From the NCBI GenBank assembly GCA_947461175.1, contig CANHIY010000008.1, forward strand, positions 1-45,122: DNA of 45,122 nucleotides, given 5' to 3'. The first letter of the stretch is position 1; each line of letters begins with the position of its first letter. The stretch comes from Bacteriovoracaceae bacterium. Its GTDB lineage: Bacteria; Bdellovibrionota; Bacteriovoracia; Bacteriovoracales; Bacteriovoracaceae. Below are positions 1 through 9,215 of the stretch, in pieces. The position numbers and the translations under genes are program-made. Under the pieces are notes generated by a model, which did not search any database, had not been told where the DNA came from, and was given only the letters and a program-made list of their open reading frames with translations.

Positions 1-83
1 GTGGCATTACAATTCAAGGCTCGGACGGAGTTTACCCTTCTGAAATTTATTTTTCACTTGAGTTTGGACCTATTGAATTCTGA
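1..83 (+). CDS. C-terminal end of a truncated CDS (GITIQGSDGVYPSEIYFSLEFGPIEF*)
   Basis: Open frame from window edge to TGA at 81-83; coding-like composition; no family recognised. Confidence 0.4.
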   Translation, partial: GITIQGSDGVYPSEIYFSLEFGPIEF

Positions 84-227
84 CTTGTGGGTAATAGTAA
101 GCGGCCGTAGATGCAGGGCCGGATAATCAGATATTCAGGTGAGAGTAGGAAAATTGTTCCCTGTGAATGGAAATGGTTATTATCGTGCGATTTACGGAAG
201 GATTAACTATTAAGTTATGGCCTAGAG

Positions 228-359
228 ATGGATGAATTTAACCGGCTCATGAAAGAAGAAGTGCTTAGGGATGAAGTCCTGGAAAGTTGCTACGCTAAAA
301 TGATGGGTCTTGCTGAAAGTAAATTAAAACTTATTCAGTCCGTGCTGGAAAATTTGTGA
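228..359 (+). CDS. Possible 43-aa small ORF (MDEFNRLMKEEVLRDEVLESCYAKMMGLAESKLKLIQSVLENL)
   Basis: Amphipathic, charged helical sequence; absent from the supplied ORF track, probably below its length cut-off. Confidence 0.3.
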   Translation: MDEFNRLMKEEVLRDEVLESCYAKMMGLAESKLKLIQSVLENL

Positions 360-567
360 CCTCAAAGAAACTAGATAAGGGATTTTGGATTCTAATGGCC
401 GTTCATTGAACATATCGGAGGGGTACCAATGCATTCCACACATACTAATAAAGGACGACGGATCTTAGGATCTCTAGTATCTCATATAAGTTTTTGGTAT
501 CCAAAAAATATGTCGTATAAGATTTAGACTGTAGAAAACACCTTGACCATATTTCTAAAAAAGAATC

Positions 568-1362
568 TCACATATCATTAAGAGAATTAAAAAACGACGT
601 GCACTTTGCACGAAAAACATTACTTTTCTTCACGATTTGATAAAGCCCTACGCAGATGACTCCAATCGCGAGCCATTGGTAAAACCCCAAGAAGAGGAAA
701 GTCGTAGCTAAATTTTCTCTGAAAAATTCAAGAATGAATCTCCCTATTCCATATGCCACAAAAAATAGAAAGAATCTCTGGTCATGAAACCGATCCTGTT
801 TTTCCAGTTTTCTGAATAAGAAGAACAAAAATCCCACATATGCTGCCTCGAGAAGCTGAACAGGAAATCTTGGATTTCCATCTCCAAAATCCACTCCAAA
901 ATAATGAGGTACAATGATGCCATAGCAACAATGTTGAAAAAAACATCCGATTCTGCCAATAAACATGAGGGCACAAGTACCTAGAACAAAGTCATCACTG
1001 GTTTCTTCTTTAATGTGAAAAATTCTTTTTGTGACCGCCACGAAAAAGAATCCCAGCAAAAGTCCGCCCAAGATTGTCTTTGGTCCGTAAAGATAGTTTT
1101 CTACAAAATCCTGTTTGAAAGTTGATCCAATTAGTTCTCCGGCAAAGTAAGCAGGAATGATGGCTCCAAAAATCGATCCAATGGAAGCGGATGAGAGAAC
1201 CAGTGTTCTTTGTGCCCAGTTAACGTTCCAAAGTTTACTTCTTTTTGTAATGAAGATTGAGCCCACGGTAAACGCCATTAAAATGAATAGTCGATGTAGC
1301 AGTGGGTTTCCTGACCGTAAAATATCAAGATAGTTTATTTGAAACCTCCCATGGCCATACAA
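568..1362 (-). CDS. Prolipoprotein diacylglyceryl transferase (Lgt)-like membrane protein
   Basis: Polytopic; GRIGCFFQHCCYG, RFPVQLLEAAY and FFVAYGIGRFILEFFRE resemble Lgt-family signatures. Confidence 0.75.
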   Translation of the reverse strand: MYGHGRFQINYLDILRSGNPLLHRLFILMAFTVGSIFITKRSKLWNVNWAQRTLVLSSASIGSIFGAIIPAYFAGELIGSTFKQDFVENYLYGPKTILGGLLLGFFFVAVTKRIFHIKEETSDDFVLGTCALMFIGRIGCFFQHCCYGIIVPHYFGVDFGDGNPRFPVQLLEAAYVGFLFFLFRKLEKQDRFHDQRFFLFFVAYGIGRFILEFFRENLATTFLFLGFYQWLAIGVICVGLYQIVKKSNVFRAKCTSFFNSLNDM

Positions 1363-1562
1363 AGAAGTTTGAGAATAAAGGGGATTCCTATCGTGACGGC
1401 AATAAACATGAAAATGATCGCAAATAATACTGTTACAAATAAATTGCTTTTCTCTTCTTTATCTTCGGAAGGAGGAAAATTATAGTAACAGGTCCAACAA
1501 GAAGTTGCCGATGGATGGTTAAGTTTTCCACACCTTGGACATTTTTTTTGATTAGAGCTCAC
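1335..1562 (-). CDS. Zinc-ribbon single-TM small protein
   Basis: CPRCGKLN...SCWTC ribbon followed by a C-terminal hydrophobic helix; overlaps both neighbours. Confidence 0.6.
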   Translation of the reverse strand: MSSNQKKCPRCGKLNHPSATSCWTCYYNFPPSEDKEEKSNLFVTVLFAIIFMFIAVTIGIPFILKLLCMAMGGFK

Positions 1563-2151
1563 GGACGTCCCCTTTTAGAATAAGTCTACGGAAAAGCCTG
1601 ATTATCTGGCTTATCACCCCACCGCCCATGAAAAGAATGGCAACGAAAATCACAATCTGAGAATGCTCAATAGCAGTGGGAAGTTGGTATCGGCTACTGT
1701 AGTAGGTTACACCTAGGAAACCGATTGTATTTATGATGATCGTGAACCATAAGATTTTTAAGTCGAAGTAAAGGCCAACTAAGCTTATGAGCACTAAATA
1801 GAGTGGAATGAGTGAACTGCGTGGTCCATCGGCACTCAAGATGATCATACTAAGCAATGCCGTATCAATAATGGCTACCAGATACTTAAAGGTGACGTGC
1901 GAGATTTTAAAGTAATGAAAGATGAACAGACTAAGAGATATCACTCCCCAGAAGAGGAGGATATAAGTGATCGCCTGATGAACTGCAGGTGTTACTGAGG
2001 CATATTGGTAAAAATTTAGGAACTGGATCCCAGTGAAGACAAAGATCCCCAAGAGACGAATCCAATTGATGACTAAAGAGGATTTCACATTGAAGAGTCT
2101 TTCTGCAATGAAGAGTTTTTCCGACTGCTGAAGGGGCAAAAGAGTGCTCAT
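1552..2151 (-). CDS. Multi-TM membrane protein resembling a sensor-kinase input region without a kinase
   Basis: About six hydrophobic segments; overlaps the iorB start by 4 nt. Confidence 0.6.
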   Translation of the reverse strand: MSTLLPLQQSEKLFIAERLFNVKSSLVINWIRLLGIFVFTGIQFLNFYQYASVTPAVHQAITYILLFWGVISLSLFIFHYFKISHVTFKYLVAIIDTALLSMIILSADGPRSSLIPLYLVLISLVGLYFDLKILWFTIIINTIGFLGVTYYSSRYQLPTAIEHSQIVIFVAILFMGGGVISQIIRLFRRLILKGDVREL

Positions 2152-2708
2152 TTATGATCCTTTTTATGAAGGCATTCTTGAAAGTATTTTTGATAATTGT
2201 TTTCTGAGAACGGCAAATATCCTAACTTTACTGATTCAAGTCCAAGCTCGAAGTTAGTCATTTTTTTTGTACCGTGTTTGTGATGACTTAATGACTCGAA
2301 GTCCTTAATGATAGAAGAAAGTTCCAAGCGACGAAGCTCTTCACAGGGGTCGGTGTTGGAGGTTCCATTCAAACGGTCCGAGAGAAAGGGCTGCTTCACC
2401 GAATTGACCACGATCTTTGTCGATCGCGAGAAGAGAGATGAATGCCTGAGCGCCTCCCAAGGTTCGAGGGCAATAAGGAGATCAAGACTTCCACGAGGAA
2501 TCTGTGGTGAGAAGCGTTTATAGTCTGTCTGATTTTGAAAGATTCTGATCACTGAATGGACCGTACCAAGTCGTTGGGCCCCACCTTTGATAATGGAACT
2601 GATTGCCTGCTGACCACTATTTTCCAGTAAAGTTGTGATTGTCCGGGTGAGTGTAATAACACCCTGGCCACCGATCCCTGCAATGAGAATATTATATGGA
2701 GAATTCAT
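2148..2708 (-). CDS. iorB: Indolepyruvate:ferredoxin oxidoreductase, beta subunit
   Basis: N-terminal NILIAGIGGQGVITLTRTI typical of IorB/2-oxoacid oxidoreductase gamma domain; adjacent to iorA. Confidence 0.85.
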   Translation of the reverse strand: MNSPYNILIAGIGGQGVITLTRTITTLLENSGQQAISSIIKGGAQRLGTVHSVIRIFQNQTDYKRFSPQIPRGSLDLLIALEPWEALRHSSLFSRSTKIVVNSVKQPFLSDRLNGTSNTDPCEELRRLELSSIIKDFESLSHHKHGTKKMTNFELGLESVKLGYLPFSENNYQKYFQECLHKKDHK

Positions 2709-4509
2709 GTTGATACCTCACATTGATGGCGTCATTCGGACAGATCTCGATACAAACCCCACACCTCATGCACTTATCTAGATCTATTTTTAAGTCCTCA
2801 CTCAACGTTTCTACTCTTTCAATTGCGGGACATTGAAGGTCAGTATAGCAAATATCACAATCCAAGCATTGAGAATTGTCGATGGAGATGAATTTCGTTT
2901 TTCTTTTAAGCTCTGTCTCTGGATCAGGTTGAAGTGCGCAATCCCCCTTGACCCACATCACGCGCACACCTTTACCTTTGAGTTCCTGACGAATTCTTAG
3001 AGTAAGCTCAAGTGGGTTAAACGCAGAAACTTCAATGATTTTATCAACTCCAATAGACTCTAGTAAACCTCGATAATCGGTCTTCGGATTCCGTGTCGGA
3101 GAATCCTGGTGGCCCGTCATGGCAACCGAACGGTTATCGAGTACCATGTGTAGGAGATTTATCTTATTCAGGATTGCACTCTGAAGTGAAAGTATTCCCC
3201 CGTGGAAAAAGCTACCTTCACCTCCAGTAGAGATGACTTGTTGATCTTTTAAAACATGGCTCATACCCTGAGAAATTCCGATCCCTGCATTCATACAAAG
3301 AAGCCAATCGGTCCGATGTGGAGGAAGTGATGAGCATCCGATGTCTCCACCAATGATTGTGTCTGTTCCCTTGATTGCCTCGTCGATAGCATAAAAGATC
3401 GAGCGGTGGGGACAACCTTCGCAAAAAGCACCTAGTCTCTCAGGGACCACCGGTATTGCCAGTGGTTCGGGTCCTTCTTCAAATTTGAATTCTTTTCGAA
3501 GATAAGAATCTACCAGATGGTAACTAACCTCATCCCAGACGGGAAAAATGTCTTTTCCATAAACATCTCCCTTGAGCTTATTAAAGAGGTTCATCTTAAT
3601 CTGATTTTCAAGGAATCCGTCTTGATCTTCGATCACGACGATCTTTGCTTTATGTTCCAGAAGGGCTGCAAGTGGAGTGATGTTTAACGGGTACGTCATC
3701 TCAACATTAATCAGATGAACTTCGTTAAATAGACCCAAATGAGATAGACTCTCATAAACATGGTTTGACGTGATTCCTCGGGTGACTATTGCATAAGGAG
3801 CTTTTGGATTACCAAAGCCTTGAAGAAAATTGGTATCACTTGCTAAACGGCCAAGCCTCTCAACCAGAGCACGATGATTGCGCACAGCTTTTTGGCCAAC
3901 GTTGATGAAGCGCTCAGGATTTTTTTCAAAGTGAAAGTTTTTAGGATGGTATTTTATTTTTTGCACGACTATGGAGTCGGTGTTGTAACAAAGCTTGGCG
4001 GGAATGAAGACCAAAACAGGAACCTCATATTTTTCGGAGATGTCGAACGCCCTCACGACTGTATCTTTGATCTCTTGAACTGTCGTCGGCTCAAGAAGTG
4101 GAAGATTCATCTGAGGAGCGTACCAATGCGGATCTTCCTCTCCCGTACTGCAAGTGGCTCCCGGATCTGTTCCCACAACGATCACCATCCCGCCCTTGAG
4201 GCCCGTATACCCGAGGTAATTCAGAGGATCGCTCGCAATGTTCATTCCCACATGTTTGAAAACGACCAGAGACCGCGCTCCACAGTAACTTGCCCCAGCT
4301 GCTGCCAAAGTAGCAATGTGCTCATTAGTTGCGTGGTTGAAAGTGATATCGATATTTTCTTGCGCACAAATTTTCTGTAGGGCCGGCTCGACATGATTTA
4401 CTGGAGAGCCAGGATAATGAGCGAAGTAATCGACACCTGCTTCAACCGCCGCCCAAGCGACTGCCTGGTTACCAGTTGAGTTGACATTAAAAGAGTATTT
4501 AGGGACCAT
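2692..4509 (-). CDS. iorA: Indolepyruvate:ferredoxin oxidoreductase, alpha subunit
   Basis: TPP-enzyme region (GGDIGCSSL, GEGSFFHGG) and C-terminal 4Fe-4S motifs CLDCDIC / CMRCGVCIEICP. Confidence 0.9.
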   Translation of the reverse strand: MVPKYSFNVNSTGNQAVAWAAVEAGVDYFAHYPGSPVNHVEPALQKICAQENIDITFNHATNEHIATLAAAGASYCGARSLVVFKHVGMNIASDPLNYLGYTGLKGGMVIVVGTDPGATCSTGEEDPHWYAPQMNLPLLEPTTVQEIKDTVVRAFDISEKYEVPVLVFIPAKLCYNTDSIVVQKIKYHPKNFHFEKNPERFINVGQKAVRNHRALVERLGRLASDTNFLQGFGNPKAPYAIVTRGITSNHVYESLSHLGLFNEVHLINVEMTYPLNITPLAALLEHKAKIVVIEDQDGFLENQIKMNLFNKLKGDVYGKDIFPVWDEVSYHLVDSYLRKEFKFEEGPEPLAIPVVPERLGAFCEGCPHRSIFYAIDEAIKGTDTIIGGDIGCSSLPPHRTDWLLCMNAGIGISQGMSHVLKDQQVISTGGEGSFFHGGILSLQSAILNKINLLHMVLDNRSVAMTGHQDSPTRNPKTDYRGLLESIGVDKIIEVSAFNPLELTLRIRQELKGKGVRVMWVKGDCALQPDPETELKRKTKFISIDNSQCLDCDICYTDLQCPAIERVETLSEDLKIDLDKCMRCGVCIEICPNDAINVRYQHEFSI

Positions 4510-4520
4510 TAATTAATGGT
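4505..4520. promoter_or_regulatory. 16-bp perfect palindrome ACCATTAATTAATGGT over the iorA start codon
   Basis: Sequence equals its own reverse complement; lies in the divergent iorA/radical-SAM region. Confidence 0.5.
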
Positions 4521-4563
4521 AGCAGTAAAGAAACCTAGAATCAAATAATTAAGAGAGGATTCC

Positions 4564-5931
4564 GTGAACCTTACGTCACTCAAAGAGAACCTTGGCCTAT
4601 CGTCGAGAGATGCGAAGTTTTTTAGAAAGCTTGATGACCAATCTGTCGAGTGCTACCTATGTCCCCGCCACTGCAAAATAAAAGATGAGAAAGGCGGATT
4701 CTGCAAAGTTCGTTGGAACGAAGGCGGAAATCTTAAAACTCTCAATTACGGTGTCTCCGTTCAGATGACCCAAGAAGTTATTGAAACTGAAGCCGTTAAT
4801 CACTTCGCTCCTGGAACGCCGATTTTATCTCTTGGGAATGTCGGTTGCATGATGAACTGCGATTACTGCCATAACTGGAAGACCTCCCAGATGCGAGAGG
4901 TAAATCTAAAAGATATTCACCATTATACGCCAGAGCAAGTTGTCGCCACCGCCCTTGAAAAAAATATCAAGATTCTCTCATGGACTTATAATGACCCGGT
5001 CGTCTGGCATGAATTTGTCTATGATACGGCCAAGCTTGCCCGGAAACATGGATTGATTAATCTGTATAAGTCTGCCTTTTATATCGGACCTGAGGCAATC
5101 GAGGAATTGCTTGAGGTCATCGACATTTTCAGTATCTCTCTTAAATCCTTGAACCCTGAAATTTATTTAAAAACAACCAAGGGCCAACTTCAGCCGGTGT
5201 TAGACGGGATCAAGCAAGTTTATAAATCCAAACGTCACCATCTTGAGCTAAGTAATCTTGTTGTCACTGACAGTACCGATAAGATGGAAGAAATTGAACG
5301 TCTTGTCTCCTGGATATTGACAGAGCTGGATTCGACAGTTCCTCTTCATCTCGTTCGCTTTCATCCAGATTATAAGTACACTTACGTGGAGCGGACTTCG
5401 ATTGAATTTCTGAAAAAGGCCCGTGAACGCGCGCTCGAAATGGGTCTTAAACATTGCTACTTAGGAAATGTTTATGAGTCCGGGGAATGGTTAAATACTC
5501 ACTGTCAGTCTTGCGATGAAGTCCTAGTTAAACGGTTTGGACTCCAGACTCAAACTCCCGGTCTAAGCTCTGATGGATCTTGTCTCAATTGCGGGCAGAA
5601 ATCCTCAATTGTAACGCTTTCATCTTCACCAGTCATTCCCAAGATATCTACTAATGACGATTTTACTAATTCCAAGTTCATATCATGGACCTCCGAAGCC
5701 AATGCAGCTCACCTTGTTGCAAAAAATAATTCCACGGATTCCAAAAGCTTTCGCTTTCGTCATCTGGGCAAAGAAGAGTTTTCTGAAATTGGTCTTACCC
5801 CAGGAGAGAAATGGCGCTTCCTTATCTCTCGAGATAATCACAGTTCGCAGGGAATTGAGATTTCATTTCCCGAGCAAATAAGCGTTGAATTTTTGGAGGT
5901 TTTAGATCGGGCCCATTTTCCCGTTTCTTAA
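4564..5931 (+). CDS. Radical SAM protein, AmmeMemoRadiSam/PflA-activase-like, with C-terminal extension
   Basis: GCMMNCDYCHNW (CxxxCxxC), YLCPRHCKI N-terminal Cys motif, late Cys pairs CQSC/CLNC; GTG start. Confidence 0.85.
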   Translation: MNLTSLKENLGLSSRDAKFFRKLDDQSVECYLCPRHCKIKDEKGGFCKVRWNEGGNLKTLNYGVSVQMTQEVIETEAVNHFAPGTPILSLGNVGCMMNCDYCHNWKTSQMREVNLKDIHHYTPEQVVATALEKNIKILSWTYNDPVVWHEFVYDTAKLARKHGLINLYKSAFYIGPEAIEELLEVIDIFSISLKSLNPEIYLKTTKGQLQPVLDGIKQVYKSKRHHLELSNLVVTDSTDKMEEIERLVSWILTELDSTVPLHLVRFHPDYKYTYVERTSIEFLKKARERALEMGLKHCYLGNVYESGEWLNTHCQSCDEVLVKRFGLQTQTPGLSSDGSCLNCGQKSSIVTLSSSPVIPKISTNDDFTNSKFISWTSEANAAHLVAKNNSTDSKSFRFRHLGKEEFSEIGLTPGEKWRFLISRDNHSSQGIEISFPEQISVEFLEVLDRAHFPVS

Positions 5932-5941
5932 AAAATATATT

Positions 5942-7057
5942 ATGCATACGAACACCGAAATTTTACATACTAAGATTGATACTTCGAGGGCGAATCCCAA
6001 TGTGACTCCTTTGTATCAAGCGAGCTCCTTTTTATCGGGTTCTGATTTCTTTTACACTCGTAAATCAAATCCCAATTCCTCTGAACTTGAAGAGGTTCTT
6101 AAAAACCTCGAAGGTTGTCAGCATGTGATTAGTGTCACAACGGGCATGGCCGCCATAAACATGGCTTTGCGTTTGCTCCAGCCAGGTGATCATCTCATCG
6201 CTAACGAACTTATTTACGGCTGTACTTATCAGTACCTGATTGAGTTCGCTCACCACTATCAGATTCAACTCGATTTTGTCGACATGCTAAAGCTAGATGA
6301 CTTAAGAAGTTACATGAAGCCTACAACTCGGATGATTTTATTTGAAACTCCGACAAATCCACTTTTAAAAACAATTTCTATAATGGATGTTGTGAAGTTG
6401 AGAAACGAGCAATGTTCCAATGCCCTGATCGTAGTGGATAACACTTGGGCAACTTCCTACTTCCAGAAACCTTTAGACCTCGGTGCTGATCTCTCAGTTG
6501 TGAGTGGTACGAAGTTCTATGGTGGCCACAGTGACTGCATGGCCGGCTTCATATCAACTAATCGGCAGGATCTGGCAGAGAAGATGTTGGCCCTGCGGTT
6601 TTTTCAAGGCTGCATTCTTGATCCGCACTCGGCGTGGCTGATGAGAAGAAGCATGCAAACTTTTACTCTAAGAATGAAAGAGCATCAGGCCAAGGTTCAG
6701 ATGATGGGCCGATTCCTGAAAGAAATAGACGAGATCGAAAAAGTTTATCTTCCAGAAGTCGATGGGGTTCAAATGACAGGGTATGGTTGCATCCTCTTTT
6801 TTGAGTTTAAAGATAGGTACAAGGACTCGGTCAGTAAGTTCATGGACTCACTCAAACTTTTTGATCGCGGAACCTCTATGGCATGTGTCGTATCGGCAGT
6901 GGCCCAGCCTTTCACCGGAAGTCATCTCTCTATGAAATCAGAAGATAAGATTCGAGTGGGGATCCGGGAAACGTTAGTTAGACTTTGCTTTGGTCTGGAA
7001 GAAGAGCAAGACCTTAAGGCCGATCTCCTTCAGGCATTTAGAAGCATCAATGATTAA
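5942..7057 (+). CDS. Trans-sulfuration (Cys/Met metabolism) PLP-dependent enzyme
   Basis: VVSGTKFYGGHSDCMAGFI PLP-lysine motif; VDNTWATSYFQKPLDLGADLSV. Confidence 0.9.
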   Translation: MHTNTEILHTKIDTSRANPNVTPLYQASSFLSGSDFFYTRKSNPNSSELEEVLKNLEGCQHVISVTTGMAAINMALRLLQPGDHLIANELIYGCTYQYLIEFAHHYQIQLDFVDMLKLDDLRSYMKPTTRMILFETPTNPLLKTISIMDVVKLRNEQCSNALIVVDNTWATSYFQKPLDLGADLSVVSGTKFYGGHSDCMAGFISTNRQDLAEKMLALRFFQGCILDPHSAWLMRRSMQTFTLRMKEHQAKVQMMGRFLKEIDEIEKVYLPEVDGVQMTGYGCILFFEFKDRYKDSVSKFMDSLKLFDRGTSMACVVSAVAQPFTGSHLSMKSEDKIRVGIRETLVRLCFGLEEEQDLKADLLQAFRSIND

Positions 7058-7835
7058 GCAACATAAGAAACTTCTTATATATCCATTGCTCCAGCTGATC
7101 TTTTTTTGTTTTTCCCTTCAGCTCGATGGAATTAGTGCCTTTGTATGTCTGATCTTGGCAGGTTTTTTTCTTTGTTTTACCGTTCATATTTCTTTTCACG
7201 AACTCATTCACAGAACTCATCATTTCGAGAGAGACCATTATATTTTTTATGTAGGAACATTGATGATCGGCCTTCCTCTGGATGGATACCGACTACACCA
7301 TCTCAATCATCATCTTTTCACCAATACTATAGGCGACTATTCTTCCACTTGGAAGAATACTCCAGAAGGCCCTAAGGCACGAAATGTCTGGCACTATTGC
7401 CTGGCTTGGCCCTATTTTATTTTTCTCTCACGAAAAGGTATGAAACTGGATCTCCAGGCAGGTCGCACCAAAGCAAGTCATCAACTTCGATTGAATCGAC
7501 AGAAAATATTTTTTCTATTATTTACGGTTTCTTTACTTTGTTTTCACAAGGTATTTTTCTCATATCTCACTATGATCTACTTGGGTTGGGTCTTCACCTC
7601 CTTGCAAAACTATGGTCAGCACCGTCCGTACAGTTACGAAGCCAGTCAAACCTATAGTTGTGGAGATAAAGTTTATAATTGGATATTGGCCAATAACGGA
7701 CTTCACTGTGAGCATCACTCCCAGCCTGTCGTTCCTTGGCATAAACTAACGGAGAGTCGGCCAGTGCCCCGTTTGAATTGTCCTCATATAATATTTCCTT
7801 TTAGGAGCTTAAATGAAAATTCATTTCATCCGTAG
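7050..7835 (+). CDS. Membrane fatty acid desaturase/hydroxylase family protein
   Basis: Three His boxes HELIHRTHH, HHLNHH, HCEHH; start moved to MIKQHKK, overlapping the upstream stop by 8 nt. Confidence 0.85.
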   Translation: MIKQHKKLLIYPLLQLIFFCFSLQLDGISAFVCLILAGFFLCFTVHISFHELIHRTHHFERDHYIFYVGTLMIGLPLDGYRLHHLNHHLFTNTIGDYSSTWKNTPEGPKARNVWHYCLAWPYFIFLSRKGMKLDLQAGRTKASHQLRLNRQKIFFLLFTVSLLCFHKVFFSYLTMIYLGWVFTSLQNYGQHRPYSYEASQTYSCGDKVYNWILANNGLHCEHHSQPVVPWHKLTESRPVPRLNCPHIIFPFRSLNENSFHP

Positions 7836-8949
7836 GCCTCTTGAAGTCTCACTTGAGTCACGAGAAGTTTTGGGACGGACCATTGCCGCTTTCCTTGATG
7901 AGGAACTTAAACACCTTGCCAAAGATTCTGACTCGGATTGGGAAGTCACCTTGGGTGAAAATTTGATTTTTGATAGGGCCGGACTTGAGCTTCTTAAAAC
8001 TTGCCTTAGCTCCTATAAGGGGAACGCAGACCAAGTGATCTTTAGTCTCAGATCATCTGAAAGTTGCTTCAGAGACTATTATTCTCTTCAGCGACAATCT
8101 TCTGATGACGTTGTTAATTTGGAGGCAATCGCAAAAAAAGTTTCAGGAAAAAACATTCTAACTGAGACGATTGAAGTTATTCTTCCTGAGCTTACAACAA
8201 CGGTGCCAATGCCTAGCTCTCTGGCGAGAGAAGTTATAACAAGTCTTCCTTTGGCGTTACTAATGAATATTAACTGCGAGCACGAACTACTTTTTGCGAA
8301 TCAGATTGCGTATTTCCCTAAACTACTGCGAGAAATCAGGATTTCTCCATGGGCCTGGGTGAAAAGTCTTTTTCCTAGGGGAGGGATTTCATTTAAACAA
8401 CGTATTGCAATCAATACTAATCGCATTCATCCTTCTGCCCAAGTTCATCCAACTGCTGTTATAGAAGGTAGTTTCATCGGTGAAGGTTCCAGGATTGGGG
8501 CCCATGCAGTCGTACGCTATAGTTTGTTAGGAAAAAATGTCCGACTTCATGATGGAGCAAAGGTCGAGCATTCTGTTGTTGGTGACGGCAGCTGGCTTAT
8601 GCATGACCTTGTTTTATATCGAAGCTGTACAGAGAAAGAAGTTTTTCTCATCCATGGACCTTATCAGTTCTCTTATTTTCAAAGTTACAGTGCTGCCTTT
8701 GCCACGATCATGATGGATTATCGTCCCGATGCTAAGCCAATTAGGATTTCTACCAGATCAGGAAAGAAAGCATATGAGGGAAGGTTTCTAGGTTCTGTTC
8801 TTAAACCAGGATCAAAGACACTAGGTGGATGCAACTTGGCACCAGGTCGAATTGTTCCTGAAAATGTCTGGCTTGCTGGTGACAAGGACTCTCTCCATAA
8901 ATTAGAAAAGTTAGATCTTCCCCAACAGTCACCAATTTTTTCAAGCTAG
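7813..8949 (+). CDS. Left-handed beta-helix (hexapeptide repeat) acyltransferase/nucleotidyltransferase-like protein
   Basis: IHPSAQVHPTAVIEGSFIGEGSRIGAHAVV hexapeptide repeats; AGGAGCTTAA RBS before ATG. Confidence 0.75.
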   Translation: MKIHFIRRPLEVSLESREVLGRTIAAFLDEELKHLAKDSDSDWEVTLGENLIFDRAGLELLKTCLSSYKGNADQVIFSLRSSESCFRDYYSLQRQSSDDVVNLEAIAKKVSGKNILTETIEVILPELTTTVPMPSSLAREVITSLPLALLMNINCEHELLFANQIAYFPKLLREIRISPWAWVKSLFPRGGISFKQRIAINTNRIHPSAQVHPTAVIEGSFIGEGSRIGAHAVVRYSLLGKNVRLHDGAKVEHSVVGDGSWLMHDLVLYRSCTEKEVFLIHGPYQFSYFQSYSAAFATIMMDYRPDAKPIRISTRSGKKAYEGRFLGSVLKPGSKTLGGCNLAPGRIVPENVWLAGDKDSLHKLEKLDLPQQSPIFSS

Positions 8950-9071
8950 CGCCTTCACACTTAAAAACTCTTCATTTACTCTTTTCCTGTTTAGTGAAAA
9001 GATTTAATCACCCAAAAATTAAGTCACGAATTGAGAATTCATTATAAGCAGTTAATCTCTTAGAAAAATTC

Positions 9072-9200
9072 ATGTTACGAAAGATTGAAAGTGCTACTTC
9101 TGACATCCCCGAATTCAACAGAGTCCTTTCGCATTTATCTCCGATTTTTCAATTAAAACGACACACTTTTGACAAATTTTCGTCAAATGAACTCCCTTAA
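9072..9200 (+). CDS. Possible 42-aa small ORF (MLRKIESATSDIPEFNRVLSHLSPIFQLKRHTFDKFSSNELP)
   Basis: Coding-like composition, ends 16 nt before the transposase ATG; not in the ORF track. Confidence 0.25.
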   Translation: MLRKIESATSDIPEFNRVLSHLSPIFQLKRHTFDKFSSNELP

Positions 9201-9215
9201 AAATAAAGGACATTT

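Noticed and set aside
3874-4380. 168-aa plus-strand ORF
   Set aside because: Lies antisense inside iorA, which has clear family motifs; shadow ORF
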